A DNA stretch of 64,000 nt from Qipengyuania xiamenensis. GTDB taxonomy: Bacteria; Pseudomonadota; Alphaproteobacteria; Sphingomonadales; Sphingomonadaceae. The position numbers and the translations under genes were made by a program. Location: assembly GCF_019711495.1 (NCBI RefSeq), contig NZ_JAIGNM010000003.1:417312-481311 (forward strand), given 5' to 3'. This document shows, piece by piece, positions 42,858 through 53,006 of this stretch; position 1 is the stretch's first letter; every line of letters begins with the position of its first letter. The notes under the pieces are model-generated. The model saw nothing but the letters and a program-made list of their open reading frames with translations, searched no databases and had not been told where the DNA came from.

Positions 42858-43247
42858 CTAAAGCTCTTCGACAATGAGATATGTCACCGTGGTCTCGCCC
42901 ACATTGACCACTTCGTGCCACTCCGTGCCCTCGCTCGAATAGTCCGAGCCCGTCTCCAGCGTCGCCGTACGCGTGCCGCTGGCGCTGGTTAGCTGCATCG
43001 TACCGCCGCTCAGTGCGTAGCCGTAGTGCGCGGAGTGGTAATGCCGCTCATGGCCGACGCCGGGCGGGAAGGTGCAGCGCAGGACGCGGTGCGTGTCGGT
43101 CTGGTGCTGGAGAGTGCACACGCGCTCTCCGTTCTAGCCGGCCTCAAGCGCGGAGGGCAGGGCCTCTTCCTTGGCCTGTGCTGCAACGCAGGCGGCAAAA
43201 ACGGTCCCCGCCAGCAACGGCAGGGTCACCTTCGGATATTTGCGCAT
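42858..43247 (-). pseudogene. Secreted cupin-domain protein interrupted by one in-frame TAG
   Basis: One reading frame runs from the ATG at 43245-43247 (MRKYPKVTLPLLAGTVFAAC signal peptide, AQA cleavage, EEALPSALEAG) to a TAG at 43134-43136, then continues in the same frame as NGERVCTLQHQTDTHRVLRC to a cupin barrel (PPGVGHERHYHSAHYGYALS, EGTEWHEVVNVGETTVTYLI) ending at 42858. A GTG at 43121 could restart translation to give an 87-residue cupin without a signal peptide. A single G-to-T change (GAG to TAG) would explain it. Gene begins 2 bp after the acyl-CoA ligase stop. It could be a pseudogene, an assembly error or a read-through gene. Confidence 0.7.
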
Positions 43248-43249
43248 GG

Positions 43250-45052
43250 TCAGCTCCGATACAGCCCGTCGAGACGGTCGCCGTAGCGTTCCTTGATCTT
43301 GTGGCGGCGGATTTTCATCGAGGGAGTCATTTCCTCGTTCTCGATGGTGAAGCCCTCGTCCGCGAAAGCGAACTGGCGGACCTTCTCGATCACCGAGAGG
43401 TCCTTGTTCACCCGGTCGACCGCCTTGCGCACCGCGCTGCGGAATTCCGGATCGTCCTGCAATGCCTTCAGATCGAACTTCTTGCCGTTGGCGCGAGCCC
43501 AGTCGACCGCCCATTCGGCATCGGGCACGATTAGGCCGACGATGTAGGGGCGCTTGTCGCCCGCCACCATCGCCTGGCCGATCTCGGGCTGCAGCGTCAG
43601 CATGCCCTCGACCTTCTGCGGGGCGATATTGTCGCCCTTGTCGTTGACGATCATGTCCTTCTTGCGGTCGGTGATGACGATCCGGTCCTTCTCGTCGAGA
43701 TGGCCGATATCGCCGGTGTGCAGCCAGCCGTCCTTGATGGTGCGATCGGTTTCGGCCTGGTTCTGCCAGTAACCGTGCATGACCAGCTCGCCGCGGCAGA
43801 GGATTTCGCCGTCCTCGGCGATCTTCACTTCGACCCCGCGCATGGCCGGGCCGACCGAATGCATCGCGATTCCCGCTGCGGGGCGGTTGCAGGCAACGAC
43901 CGGACCGGCCTCGGTCTGGCCGTAACCCTGCAGCATGGTGAGACCCATGCTTTCGAAGAAGATGCCGACTTCGGGATTGAGCGGTGCGCCGCCCGAAACC
44001 ATGGCCTTGATACGGCCACCGAAACGCTGGCGGATCTTCGGCTTGAGCAGCCGGCCGACGACTGCGTCCTTCAGCCCGTCACCGAACTTCTTTTTGCCCT
44101 CGGCCCGGCGCTCGCCGACTTCGAGGGCGGTGTTCATCAGCTTCTCGGCAACGCCGCCCTGCTTGCTCACCTGCTTCATGATGCGCGTACGCAGCACTTC
44201 GAAGAGGCGCGGCACCACGACCATGATGGTCGGGCGCGTTTCCTCGATATTGCTCGCGAGCTTTTCGAGCCCTTCGGAATAATAGATCTGCGCGCCCACG
44301 CTGATTGGCAGGAATTGCCCGCCGGTGTGCTCGTAGGCGTGGCTTGCCGGGAGGAAGGAGAGGAAGCGCTCTTCATCCTCGATGCCGAAATCCTCGATCA
44401 GGATTTCTGCAGCGCCCGCGATATTGCACAGGATTGCGCCGTGGTGCTGCATGACGCCGCGCGGCGCGCCGCCGGTGCCCGAGGTGTAGATGATGCAGGC
44501 AGTGTCACCGCGTCCGATGCCCGCGATACGCTCGTCGACGGCCTTGCGCGCCGCCGCCGCATCGCCTTGGACGAGGTTCTCCCACTGGTGGAAGCCGAAG
44601 CTGCCCGACTGCTGGCGGTGGAGATCCTCGATCCCGATCACGTGGTCGGCAATGCCCGTGGCCTGCAGCGCGCCATGGAGCGGGCCGAGCAGCTTCTCGG
44701 TCGAGACGATGACCGCCTTCGCGCCCGAATTGTCGAGGATGTGGATGTGATCGCGCTCGGTATTGGTCACATAGGCCGGCACGGTGATGCAGCCTGCTGC
44801 CATGATCGCGAGATCGGCGATGCACCATTCAGGGCGGTTTTCGGAAACGAGGCAGACCCTGTCGCCAGGCTTGAGGCCGAGCTTGCGCAGGCTTTCGGCG
44901 AGCAGGCAGACCTGGTCCGCCGCTTCGCCCCAGCTGATCGTCTGCCATTCCCCGTCGCGCTTGGCGCCGAGAAAGGCGCGATCCGGCCTCTCGTCGGCGC
45001 GCTTCAGGAAAAGTTCGACAAGGTTGTTGGCGGAATCGATATCCGACAGCAC
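43250..45052 (-). CDS. Long-chain acyl-CoA synthetase (AMP-forming)
   Basis: Activates fatty acids to acyl-CoA via acyl-AMP. 600 residues. N-terminal WQTISWGEAADQVCLLAESL; adenylation P-loop CIIYTSGTGGAPRGVMQHH, in which the usual TG and invariant Lys are Gly-Gly and Arg; A5 TMLQGYGQTEAGPVVACNRP; A7 GWLHTGDIGHLDEKDRIVIT; A8 and A10 near RKKDMIVNDKGDNIAPQKVE. Length and A-motif order fit FadD-like/long-chain types. The replaced P-loop lysine is recalled from related alphaproteobacterial proteins, so it need not mean inactivity. The cupin gene follows at 2 bp. Confidence 0.92.
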   Translation of the reverse strand: MLSDIDSANNLVELFLKRADERPDRAFLGAKRDGEWQTISWGEAADQVCLLAESLRKLGLKPGDRVCLVSENRPEWCIADLAIMAAGCITVPAYVTNTERDHIHILDNSGAKAVIVSTEKLLGPLHGALQATGIADHVIGIEDLHRQQSGSFGFHQWENLVQGDAAAARKAVDERIAGIGRGDTACIIYTSGTGGAPRGVMQHHGAILCNIAGAAEILIEDFGIEDEERFLSFLPASHAYEHTGGQFLPISVGAQIYYSEGLEKLASNIEETRPTIMVVVPRLFEVLRTRIMKQVSKQGGVAEKLMNTALEVGERRAEGKKKFGDGLKDAVVGRLLKPKIRQRFGGRIKAMVSGGAPLNPEVGIFFESMGLTMLQGYGQTEAGPVVACNRPAAGIAMHSVGPAMRGVEVKIAEDGEILCRGELVMHGYWQNQAETDRTIKDGWLHTGDIGHLDEKDRIVITDRKKDMIVNDKGDNIAPQKVEGMLTLQPEIGQAMVAGDKRPYIVGLIVPDAEWAVDWARANGKKFDLKALQDDPEFRSAVRKAVDRVNKDLSVIEKVRQFAFADEGFTIENEEMTPSMKIRRHKIKERYGDRLDGLYRS

Positions 45053-45156
45053 AGGCAGGCTCCTCGAAAAACGTATGTTCTGTTCTGTTATGCAATCAAT
45101 GAAGGCAGGGGCTTAGGCCCCTGTCGCTGATACGGCAAGAGAGGCGCAATTACGCC

Positions 45157-46875
45157 TCAGGGCATGTCGACATAGCCTTCGAGGCGCGGATCGCGGGCGC
45201 TTTGCCAGCCATCGACACGGAAGACGAGCGCGCCCGCCTTGATCGGCGCCTGCCGCACGATCAGCTCTTCATGGCCGAGGGCGCGGAATGCGTCGGCCTG
45301 GGCTTCGAGCCACGTGCCTTCCTCGATCAGCACTCTCTGGCCGAATGCCATCAGGAAAGGCAGGCGCAGCGAGTCTTCGGCAGACAATCCGAAATCGATC
45401 GCCCCGATGATCGCGCGTGCGGTCGTCACGGGGATGGTGCTCCCCCCTGCCGCGCCGACCGCCATGAAGGGACGCCCGTACGGATCGTAGACCACTGTCG
45501 GCGACATGGAGGAACGCGGACGCTTCCCTCCTTCGACGCGATTGGCGACCTGACGTCCGTCGATTACCGGCGAGCGGCTGAAATCGGTCAGCTCGTTGTT
45601 GAGATAGAAGCCGTCCACCATCAGGCCCGAGCCGAACGCGCCCTCGATGGTCGAGGTGTAGCTCACCATCGTATTCGCACTGTCGACTACGGCGAAATGC
45701 GAGGTGCCGTTTTCTTCGGGCTCATCACCATCGGCCAGCATCGCGGTCGCGCCGGGAGGGGTGCCGGGTCGTGCCTCGGCCATTGATCCCTCCGCGGAGA
45801 TCAGCGCGCTGCGCTCGGCGAGGTAGTCGCGATCGAGAAGGCCCGCGACGGGCACTTGCACGAAGTCGCTATCGGCAAGGTAGATCTCGCGGTCGGCATA
45901 GGCGAGCCGCTGCGATTCGAGGAACAGGTGCCAGGTGACCGGATTCTCCGCACCCAGCGCTGCGAGGTCGAAACGCTCGAGCTGGAGGAGCATCTGCTGG
46001 ACTGCAACGCCGCCCGATGTCGGCGGACCCATCGAGCAGATGCGATATTTGCGATAACTGCTGCACACGGCCTCGCGCTCTTTCGCCTCGTAGCCGGTGA
46101 TATCCGCATAGGTCATCGCGCCAGGCTTGGGCGTATCGGCCGCAACGGTGGTGGCGAGCGCCAGCGCGCGCGTGCCCGAATAGAAAGCCTCGCGGCCGCC
46201 TGATGCGAGCGATTCGAAAGTCCGCGCCAGCGCTTCGTTGCGCACCACGGTGCCCACCGGCAGGGTCTCTCCCGCGGCATCGTAGAAGAGAGCGCGCGCT
46301 TCGGCGCTGAACGCGGCGCGATCCTTCGAGCGGGTGAGCGCATCGTGCATGCGCGGATTGATCTGGAAACCTTCGCGGGCAAGCGCGATGGCCGGCTCGA
46401 AGAGCTCCGCCCAGTCGAGCCTGCCATGCGCGGCATGCGCCTTGGCGGCGAGCGCGATATTGCCCGGCACGCCTACACTCAGCCCACTGCGGACCGATTG
46501 CATGAAGGGAGGGGTTTCGCCGTTCTCATCGAGGAACCACTCGGGCGTCGCACCGCCCGGTGCCGTCTCGCGCCCATCGAAACTCGTGACATCGCCATCG
46601 GCCTCGCCGCGCACGAGGAAGCCGCCACCGCCGATGCCCGAGCTTTGCGGCTCGACCACGGTCAGCGCCAGCATCACGGCGATCGCCGCATCGGTAGCAC
46701 TGCCGCCCTTGCGCAGGATGGCCTCGCCCGCAGCCTGCGCGCGCGGATCCGCTGCGGTCACCGCGCCTTCGAAAGGAGGGGCAATTCCCGGTGTCTGGGA
46801 GATGTTTTCGCTGGAGGTGTAGGAGCACGAGGCAAGGGCCAGCGCGCCGAGCGAGATGAGAATCCGGCAGTCCAT
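45157..46875 (-). CDS. ggt: Gamma-glutamyltransferase, lipoprotein form
   Basis: Periplasmic Ntn-hydrolase cleaving gamma-glutamyl bonds (e.g. of glutathione). 572 residues from the ATG at 46873-46875, with a lipobox LASC (Cys17) that predicts lipid anchoring. Autoprocessing and catalysis are at Thr391 in NGTSHFAVVD. Other family markers: GGSATDAAIAVMLALTVVEP, SSGIGGGGFLVRG, GPPTSGGVAVQQMLLQLE and AVGAAGGSTIPVTTARAII. The start excludes a 12-residue extension that would reach into the promoter. pyrD lies 11 bp upstream, probably in the same transcript. Confidence 0.95.
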   Translation of the reverse strand: MDCRILISLGALALASCSYTSSENISQTPGIAPPFEGAVTAADPRAQAAGEAILRKGGSATDAAIAVMLALTVVEPQSSGIGGGGFLVRGEADGDVTSFDGRETAPGGATPEWFLDENGETPPFMQSVRSGLSVGVPGNIALAAKAHAAHGRLDWAELFEPAIALAREGFQINPRMHDALTRSKDRAAFSAEARALFYDAAGETLPVGTVVRNEALARTFESLASGGREAFYSGTRALALATTVAADTPKPGAMTYADITGYEAKEREAVCSSYRKYRICSMGPPTSGGVAVQQMLLQLERFDLAALGAENPVTWHLFLESQRLAYADREIYLADSDFVQVPVAGLLDRDYLAERSALISAEGSMAEARPGTPPGATAMLADGDEPEENGTSHFAVVDSANTMVSYTSTIEGAFGSGLMVDGFYLNNELTDFSRSPVIDGRQVANRVEGGKRPRSSMSPTVVYDPYGRPFMAVGAAGGSTIPVTTARAIIGAIDFGLSAEDSLRLPFLMAFGQRVLIEEGTWLEAQADAFRALGHEELIVRQAPIKAGALVFRVDGWQSARDPRLEGYVDMP

Positions 46876-46885
46876 GACAGGAAGC

Positions 46886-47914
46886 CTATTCGCTTCCCAC
46901 CGCCTCCGCAATCGAGGAAAAGCCGTCGCGCTTCATCAATCGTTCGAGGCCGCGCGTGATGCGCGAGGGCAGTCCCGGCCCTTCGTAGACCATCGCGCTG
47001 TAGAGCTGCACGAGGCTCGCGCCGGCCCTGATGCGTGCCCAGGCGTCTTCTGCGCTCGCAATACCGCCGACGCCGACCAGCGGGATCGCGCCGCCCGTCG
47101 CCTTCCGGAAATCGCGCAGGCGCTCGAGCGCGAGATCGCGCAGCGGCGCTCCGGAGAGCCCCCCGGTCTCGCCTGCATGGCGCGACCTGAGGTCCGGACG
47201 GGTGATAGTCGTGTTCGATACGATCAGCGCGGCAAGCCCGGTATCGGCGGCGATGCGCGCGATGGCATCGACATCCGCCGGTTCGAGATCGGGTGCGACC
47301 TTGAGGAAAACCGGCGGACCTTCATTCCCCCGCGCCTCGAACACGGCCTCGAGCAATCCTGTGAGAGCGCTTTCATCCTGCAAGGCGCGCAGGCCGGGCG
47401 TGTTGGGGCTGGAGATATTGACCGCCAGATAGCTTGCCAGCGGAGCCATGATGCGCGTCATCAGCGCATAGTCGGCGATCCGGTCGTCGCTGTCCTTGTT
47501 CGCGCCGATATTGATGCCGACCACTCCGGGACGGCCCGCGCGGCGCTCCAGCCGCTGGCGTGCGACCTCGGCCCCGCCATTGTTGAAGCCCATCCGGTTG
47601 ATGACCGCGCGATCTTCGACCAGCCGGAATAGGCGCGGGCGAGGATTGCCTGCCTGCGGGCGCGGCGTGATCGAGCCGACTTCGGCAAATCCGAAGCCCA
47701 GCCCAAGCAGTTCGTCGGGCACCTCTGCGTCTTTGTCGAAACCTGCCGCCATGCCCAACGGATTGGGAAAAGCTATCCCGGCGACCTCGGTGGCCAGTGC
47801 TCCGGAAGGCGCCGGGCCGCGCTTGGGCGAAAGGGACAGCGCCTTGAGAGTGAGCTTGTGCGCACGCTCGGGATCGAGGGAAAACAGGGCGGGGCGGGCG
47901 ATTTCGAACAGCAT
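46886..47914 (-). CDS. pyrD: Dihydroorotate dehydrogenase (quinone), class 2
   Basis: Oxidises dihydroorotate with quinone at the membrane in pyrimidine synthesis. 342 residues from the ATG at 47912-47914 (MLFEIARPALFSLDPERAHK). FMN/substrate motifs: PNPLGMAAGFDKDAEVPDEL, VGSITPRPQAGNPRPRLFRL, INRMGFNNGGAEV, YLAVNISSPNTPGLRALQ with the catalytic Ser in SSPNT, and SNTTITRP. The longer frame to 48109 reads through the upstream ncRNA candidate and is rejected. The amphipathic N-terminal helix of class 2 enzymes is present. Confidence 0.96.
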   Translation of the reverse strand: MLFEIARPALFSLDPERAHKLTLKALSLSPKRGPAPSGALATEVAGIAFPNPLGMAAGFDKDAEVPDELLGLGFGFAEVGSITPRPQAGNPRPRLFRLVEDRAVINRMGFNNGGAEVARQRLERRAGRPGVVGINIGANKDSDDRIADYALMTRIMAPLASYLAVNISSPNTPGLRALQDESALTGLLEAVFEARGNEGPPVFLKVAPDLEPADVDAIARIAADTGLAALIVSNTTITRPDLRSRHAGETGGLSGAPLRDLALERLRDFRKATGGAIPLVGVGGIASAEDAWARIRAGASLVQLYSAMVYEGPGLPSRITRGLERLMKRDGFSSIAEAVGSE

Positions 47915-48005
47915 TGCACGGCGCCTATGACGAAAGCGCACGATCGTGTCGAGAAGCGCTTTGGTGAGGAAGTTCTGCTTTGGGGCAGCTTTGTATAATT
48001 CCGCC

Positions 48006-48158
48006 AAAATGCATTCCGCCCTCGGGCTGTGTCGCATGCATACAATCAAGCGAATCGGTTTTGCAGTAGCTAACTCATGCGACCCGAAGGGCTCGGAGCA
48101 GCAATGCAACGAGTTCTCACCTATAGAGGGCGGCTCTTCAACGGGCCGCCCTTTTTTT
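48006..48158 (+). ncRNA. Candidate small RNA or attenuator between pyrD and DUF885 genes
   Basis: No gene explains 47915-48256. On the plus strand a TATAAT (47994-47999) is followed by about 150 bases that can fold into one long broken helix: TGCATT (48010-48015) with AATGCA (48103-48108), GCCCTCGG (48018-48025) with CCGAAGGGC (48084-48092, one bulged A), and GTCGCATG (48031-48038) with CATGCGAC (48076-48083). A strong terminator follows. A plus-strand terminator between divergent genes requires a transcript starting here. It matches no RNA family I recognise (not SRP, tmRNA or tRNA; 6S is not excluded by shape). Alternative: leader attenuation of the DUF885 gene. Confidence 0.55.
48128..48158 (+). 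terminator. Intrinsic terminator upstream of the DUF885 gene
   Basis: GGGCGGC (48128-48134) pairs with GCCGCCC (48145-48151) and is followed by seven T residues (48152-48158), about 98 bp before the DUF885 ATG. The minus strand lacks a T run. Confidence 0.88.
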
Positions 48159-48256
48159 CGCAGGCATCCCTTTGGGCCGATGCCGGATTTATCCTATTTA
48201 CTGTGACGCTCTCACATGCTCTGACGCTGCCGACATTTGGTTAGTGGAGAGTTTTC

Positions 48257-50065
48257 ATGCGTATCGCTGCGCGATCGATCGGCCTTGCAGTATCTGTCCT
48301 GGCGCTGGCGGCCTGTTCCGCGACGCCCGGTGGCGAGGAGGTCGCGACTGCTCCGGCCGTCGAAGCTCCCTCGCAAAGCGCCGAACTCGCGGCGCTGTTT
48401 GCCGATTACGATTCGCAGAGCCTCGCGCTCTCGCCGATGGGCAAGTCCTATCGCGGCATTCGCGACGAGGACTACGCCAAGGTCGACGACATGTCGGACG
48501 CTGCCGCGATCGAAGCCGAGCAGCTGCTGCAGTCGACCGCCGCCCGCATGCGGAGCGAATTCGACCTTGCCACCCTCTCGCCCGAAGATGCGCTCAGCTA
48601 TCGCCTGTTCGATGCGATGGCCAAGCGCAGCGCGCGCGGACACACCTTCCGCCACAACGGATTCATCTTCAACCAGATGTTTGGCGCGCAGAGCCAGTTC
48701 CCTGCATTCATGATCAACATCCACCGCGTCAGTAGCCTGTCCGATGCCGAGGCCTATGTCAGCCGCATCGGCGCCGCAGCCGAAGCGCTCGATACGCTCA
48801 CCGAGGAATCGCGCCGCCGCGCAGGTAATGGCGTGATGCCGCCCGACTGGGTCTATCCCTATGTGATCGACGACATCGAAAACCTGCTCAATGCAGGCGA
48901 CGACAATGCCGTGCTCGAGGATTTCGCCGGCAAGGTCGACGGGCTCGACATTGCCGATGCCGAGAAGGCGCGGCTCAAGGCGGAGGCTCTCGCAGCCTGG
49001 ACCGGTTCGGCCCGCCCGGCCTATGAACGGCTGCTCGCCGAAATGAAGCGCCAGCAGGCAATCGCGCCGACCGACGACGGCATCTGGCGTTTCGACAATG
49101 GCGCCGAATATTACCAGTCGCTGCTCGCCAACTACACGACCACCGATCTTACGGCCGACGAGATCCACGCAATCGGCCTGCGCGAAGTGGCTCGTATCCA
49201 TGGCGAGATGCGCGCGATCATGGACCAGGTCGGCTTCGAGGGCTCGCTGCAGGAATTCTTCCAGTACACCCGCACCGACGACCGCTTCTTCTACGACAAC
49301 CGCGAAGACTACCTCGCCGAAGCCGAGGCCTATCTCGACGCGATGGAAGCGAAGCTGCCCGAATATTTCGGCGTGCTGCCAACCGATCCGCTGGTGATCA
49401 AGCCGGTCGAGGCATTCCGCGAGAAGAGCGCCGGCAAGGCATTCTACCAGCGCCCCGCACCCGACGGTTCGCGCCCCGGCACCTATTACGTGAACCTCTA
49501 TAATTTGCGCGACATGAGCAAGAACGAGCTCGAGGCGCTTGCTTATCACGAGGGCCTTCCGGGCCATCACCTGCAGCTCTCGATCCAGACGCAGCTCGGC
49601 GACGTGCCGCCCTTCCGCCGCTTCGGCGGCGTCACCGCCTATAGCGAGGGCTGGGGCCTCTATTCCGAAGAGCTCGGCAAGGACATGGGCTTCTATACCG
49701 ATCCCTATTCCGATTTCGGCCGCCTTGGCATGGAACTGTGGCGCGCGTGCCGCCTCGTGGTCGACACCGGTATCCATCACAAGCGCTGGAGCCGCGAGGA
49801 AGCGATCCAGTATCTCACCGAGAACACGCCCAACCCCGATGGCGACATCCGCAAGGCGATCGAACGCTATGCGGTCATGCCCGGCCAGGCGACGGCCTAC
49901 ATGATCGGCAAGCTTAAGATCATGGAACTTCGGGAGAAAGCGCGCAGCGAACTGGGCGAAGATTTCGACATTCGCGGATTCCACGATACTATCCTGACCA
50001 GCGGCCCCGTTCCGCTTTCGATCATGGAAGAGAACGTGGACGCCTGGATTGCCGCAAACCGGTAG
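48257..50065 (+). CDS. DUF885 lipoprotein with HEGxxGH metallopeptidase motif
   Basis: 602 residues. Signal and lipobox VLALAAC (Cys20) predict an envelope lipoprotein. Residues about 30-600 form the DUF885 domain, related in fold to gluzincin-type peptidases: AYHEGLPGHHLQLSI has His431, Glu432 and His435/His436, and a downstream YSEGWGLYSEELG supplies the probable third ligand Glu. Also FRRFGGVTAYSEGW and YAVMPGQATAYMIGKLKI. A peptidase function is a family inference. Preceded by the terminator and ncRNA candidate and a GGAGAG site before the ATG. Confidence 0.88.
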   Translation: MRIAARSIGLAVSVLALAACSATPGGEEVATAPAVEAPSQSAELAALFADYDSQSLALSPMGKSYRGIRDEDYAKVDDMSDAAAIEAEQLLQSTAARMRSEFDLATLSPEDALSYRLFDAMAKRSARGHTFRHNGFIFNQMFGAQSQFPAFMINIHRVSSLSDAEAYVSRIGAAAEALDTLTEESRRRAGNGVMPPDWVYPYVIDDIENLLNAGDDNAVLEDFAGKVDGLDIADAEKARLKAEALAAWTGSARPAYERLLAEMKRQQAIAPTDDGIWRFDNGAEYYQSLLANYTTTDLTADEIHAIGLREVARIHGEMRAIMDQVGFEGSLQEFFQYTRTDDRFFYDNREDYLAEAEAYLDAMEAKLPEYFGVLPTDPLVIKPVEAFREKSAGKAFYQRPAPDGSRPGTYYVNLYNLRDMSKNELEALAYHEGLPGHHLQLSIQTQLGDVPPFRRFGGVTAYSEGWGLYSEELGKDMGFYTDPYSDFGRLGMELWRACRLVVDTGIHHKRWSREEAIQYLTENTPNPDGDIRKAIERYAVMPGQATAYMIGKLKIMELREKARSELGEDFDIRGFHDTILTSGPVPLSIMEENVDAWIAANR

Positions 50066-50111
50066 GGTGTGGGGCTGGCAGGTAGCCGCAAGAACATGAG
50101 GGGCGCAGGGC

Positions 50112-51017
50112 ATGAGTGACCAGCAGGAAGACTATCTCTTCGAGTGGGTGGAAGCGCCCTCGTCGCTCGCGCGATACCTGAACTCGCTCTACGTGCTCAG
50201 GACAGGGCCGAAGGGTGTCGATGACATGATGCCGGCCTATTCTGGCCAGCTGCTCATCACGCTGAGCGGCGGCGGCACGATGCATTTCGGCAAAGAGGGC
50301 GACGGCCAGACCCTGCCCGAGTTCGTCCAGTGCCCGCTGACGGAAGCGCGCAAGTTCGAGATGGAGGGCGACACCGTCATCCTCGGCGCCTCGCTCAACT
50401 TTCGCGGCTGGGCTGCGCTCACCGGGCTTCCGGTCAACGAAAACCACGATGACTATCGCAAGCTCGAGGATGTTCTCGACGAATCGATAGCGAGCCGCAT
50501 CCGCACCATCGGGCCGCGAGTCCAATCGGGCGAGCTCACCGAGCGACAGGGGCTGGACGAGCTGGCCGCTATCCTCGGCGATGCTTTCCAGGAGCTGCCC
50601 GAGCGCCACATGCAGGTCATCGACACCACGCTCGACTGGCTGTCCTCATCCTTCAAACCGGAAATCGAGACCCTGCTCGACAAGCTTCCTTATTCGGAGC
50701 GGCAGGTGCAGCGGCTGGTGACGCAGTTCTTCGGCGCGCCGCCGGTCCGGCTCATCCGCCGCTACCGCGCGATGCGGGCTGCGACGCTACTCGCCATGCC
50801 CCAGCTCGATCCGGGGCTTGAAGCGGAAATCCGCGAGGCGTTTTACGACCAGGCGCATATGATCAAGGAGATCCGTCACTTCACCGGCCGCACACCGCGC
50901 CGCCTTATGCCGAAAGAGCATTCGGTGGTGAAGGATACTCTTGCGCCTGCCGGATACAGCTCGGTCGACCTGTTCGGGGGCAACCAGGACGAGGCGCTCG
51001 GCAAGAAGGGCAGCTGA
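50112..51017 (+). CDS. AraC-family transcription regulator
   Basis: 301 residues. N-terminal cupin-like sensing part (about 1-110, e.g. GQLLITLSGGGTMHFGKEGD). A C-terminal AraC HTH pair covers about residues 185-270: DKLPYSERQVQRLVTQFFGA (first HTH), PPVRLIRRYRAMRAATLLAM and the second HTH AFYDQAHMIKEIRHFTGRTP followed by RRLMP. The last segment is the usual AraC tail motif (FxxxxGxTPxxxR). No obvious target; the suf regulator gene follows 100 bp later. Confidence 0.88.
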   Translation: MSDQQEDYLFEWVEAPSSLARYLNSLYVLRTGPKGVDDMMPAYSGQLLITLSGGGTMHFGKEGDGQTLPEFVQCPLTEARKFEMEGDTVILGASLNFRGWAALTGLPVNENHDDYRKLEDVLDESIASRIRTIGPRVQSGELTERQGLDELAAILGDAFQELPERHMQVIDTTLDWLSSSFKPEIETLLDKLPYSERQVQRLVTQFFGAPPVRLIRRYRAMRAATLLAMPQLDPGLEAEIREAFYDQAHMIKEIRHFTGRTPRRLMPKEHSVVKDTLAPAGYSSVDLFGGNQDEALGKKGS

Positions 51018-51086
51018 GCGCTACTTGCTAACGACTCGCAATTGGCGGTTTTCCGTTGAATTCGGGGCTTTCCGCTCATAGCTGGC

Positions 51087-51111
51087 TAATCGGAACGATA
51101 TTGTCCGATTA
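51087..51111. promoter_or_regulatory. 25-bp inverted-repeat operator of the suf regulator
   Basis: TAATCGGA (51087-51094) and TCCGATTA (51104-51111) are perfect reverse complements around a 9-base spacer (ACGATATTG), ending 6 bp before the regulator ATG. The total of 25 bp equals the size of known IscR-type Rrf2 sites, though the sequence differs. Self-regulation of the suf operon by the Rrf2 protein is inferred. Confidence 0.7.
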
Positions 51112-51117
51112 TACGCC

Positions 51118-51524
51118 ATGCGCCTTTCGAACCTAGCAGACTACGCCGTCGTCACGATGAGCCAGGCAGCCCGCCATTGCGGCGGGGGCAGGGTGAGTGC
51201 GTCCGAGCTTGCTGCGGAGACGGGCCTTCCGGCGCCGACGGTTCAGAAGCTGGTGAGCAAGCTCACGGCAGCAGGCCTGCTGCGTTCGGTGCGCGGTGCC
51301 GGCGGCGGCTTGCAGCTCGCCCGCCCGGCTGCGGCGATTACGCTGGCCGATATCGTCGAGGCGGTCGAAGGGCCCATCGCACTCACCGCCTGTATCGAAG
51401 GCAGCGAGTGCACGGTCGACCACGACTGCCGGGTCCGGCCCCACTGGCCGATGGTGAATGAAGCTCTGCGCGGCGCGCTGGCGAATATCTCGCTGGTCCA
51501 GCTGTCGCAGGAAAAGGAAATCGC

Positions 51525-51528
<4 letters not shown>
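51118..51528 (+). CDS. Rrf2-family Fe-S cluster regulator of the suf operon
   Basis: IscR/SufR-like regulator that senses Fe-S supply. 136 residues. Winged [23 protein letters not shown] with [20 protein letters not shown] (recognition helix) and [20 protein letters not shown] (wing). Three cluster cysteines: Cys92, Cys98 and Cys104 ([17 protein letters not shown]), the same positions as in E. coli IscR. First gene of the operon; its stop overlaps the sufB GTG by 4 bp. The palindrome at 51087-51111 lies just before its start. Confidence 0.93.

Positions 51529-53005
<1,477 letters not shown>

Positions 53006-53006
<1 letters not shown>

Noticed and set aside
48212..51017. Long minus-strand frame opposite DUF885 and AraC genes
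   Set aside because: Antisense shadow; no motif and the opposing genes have clear domains.
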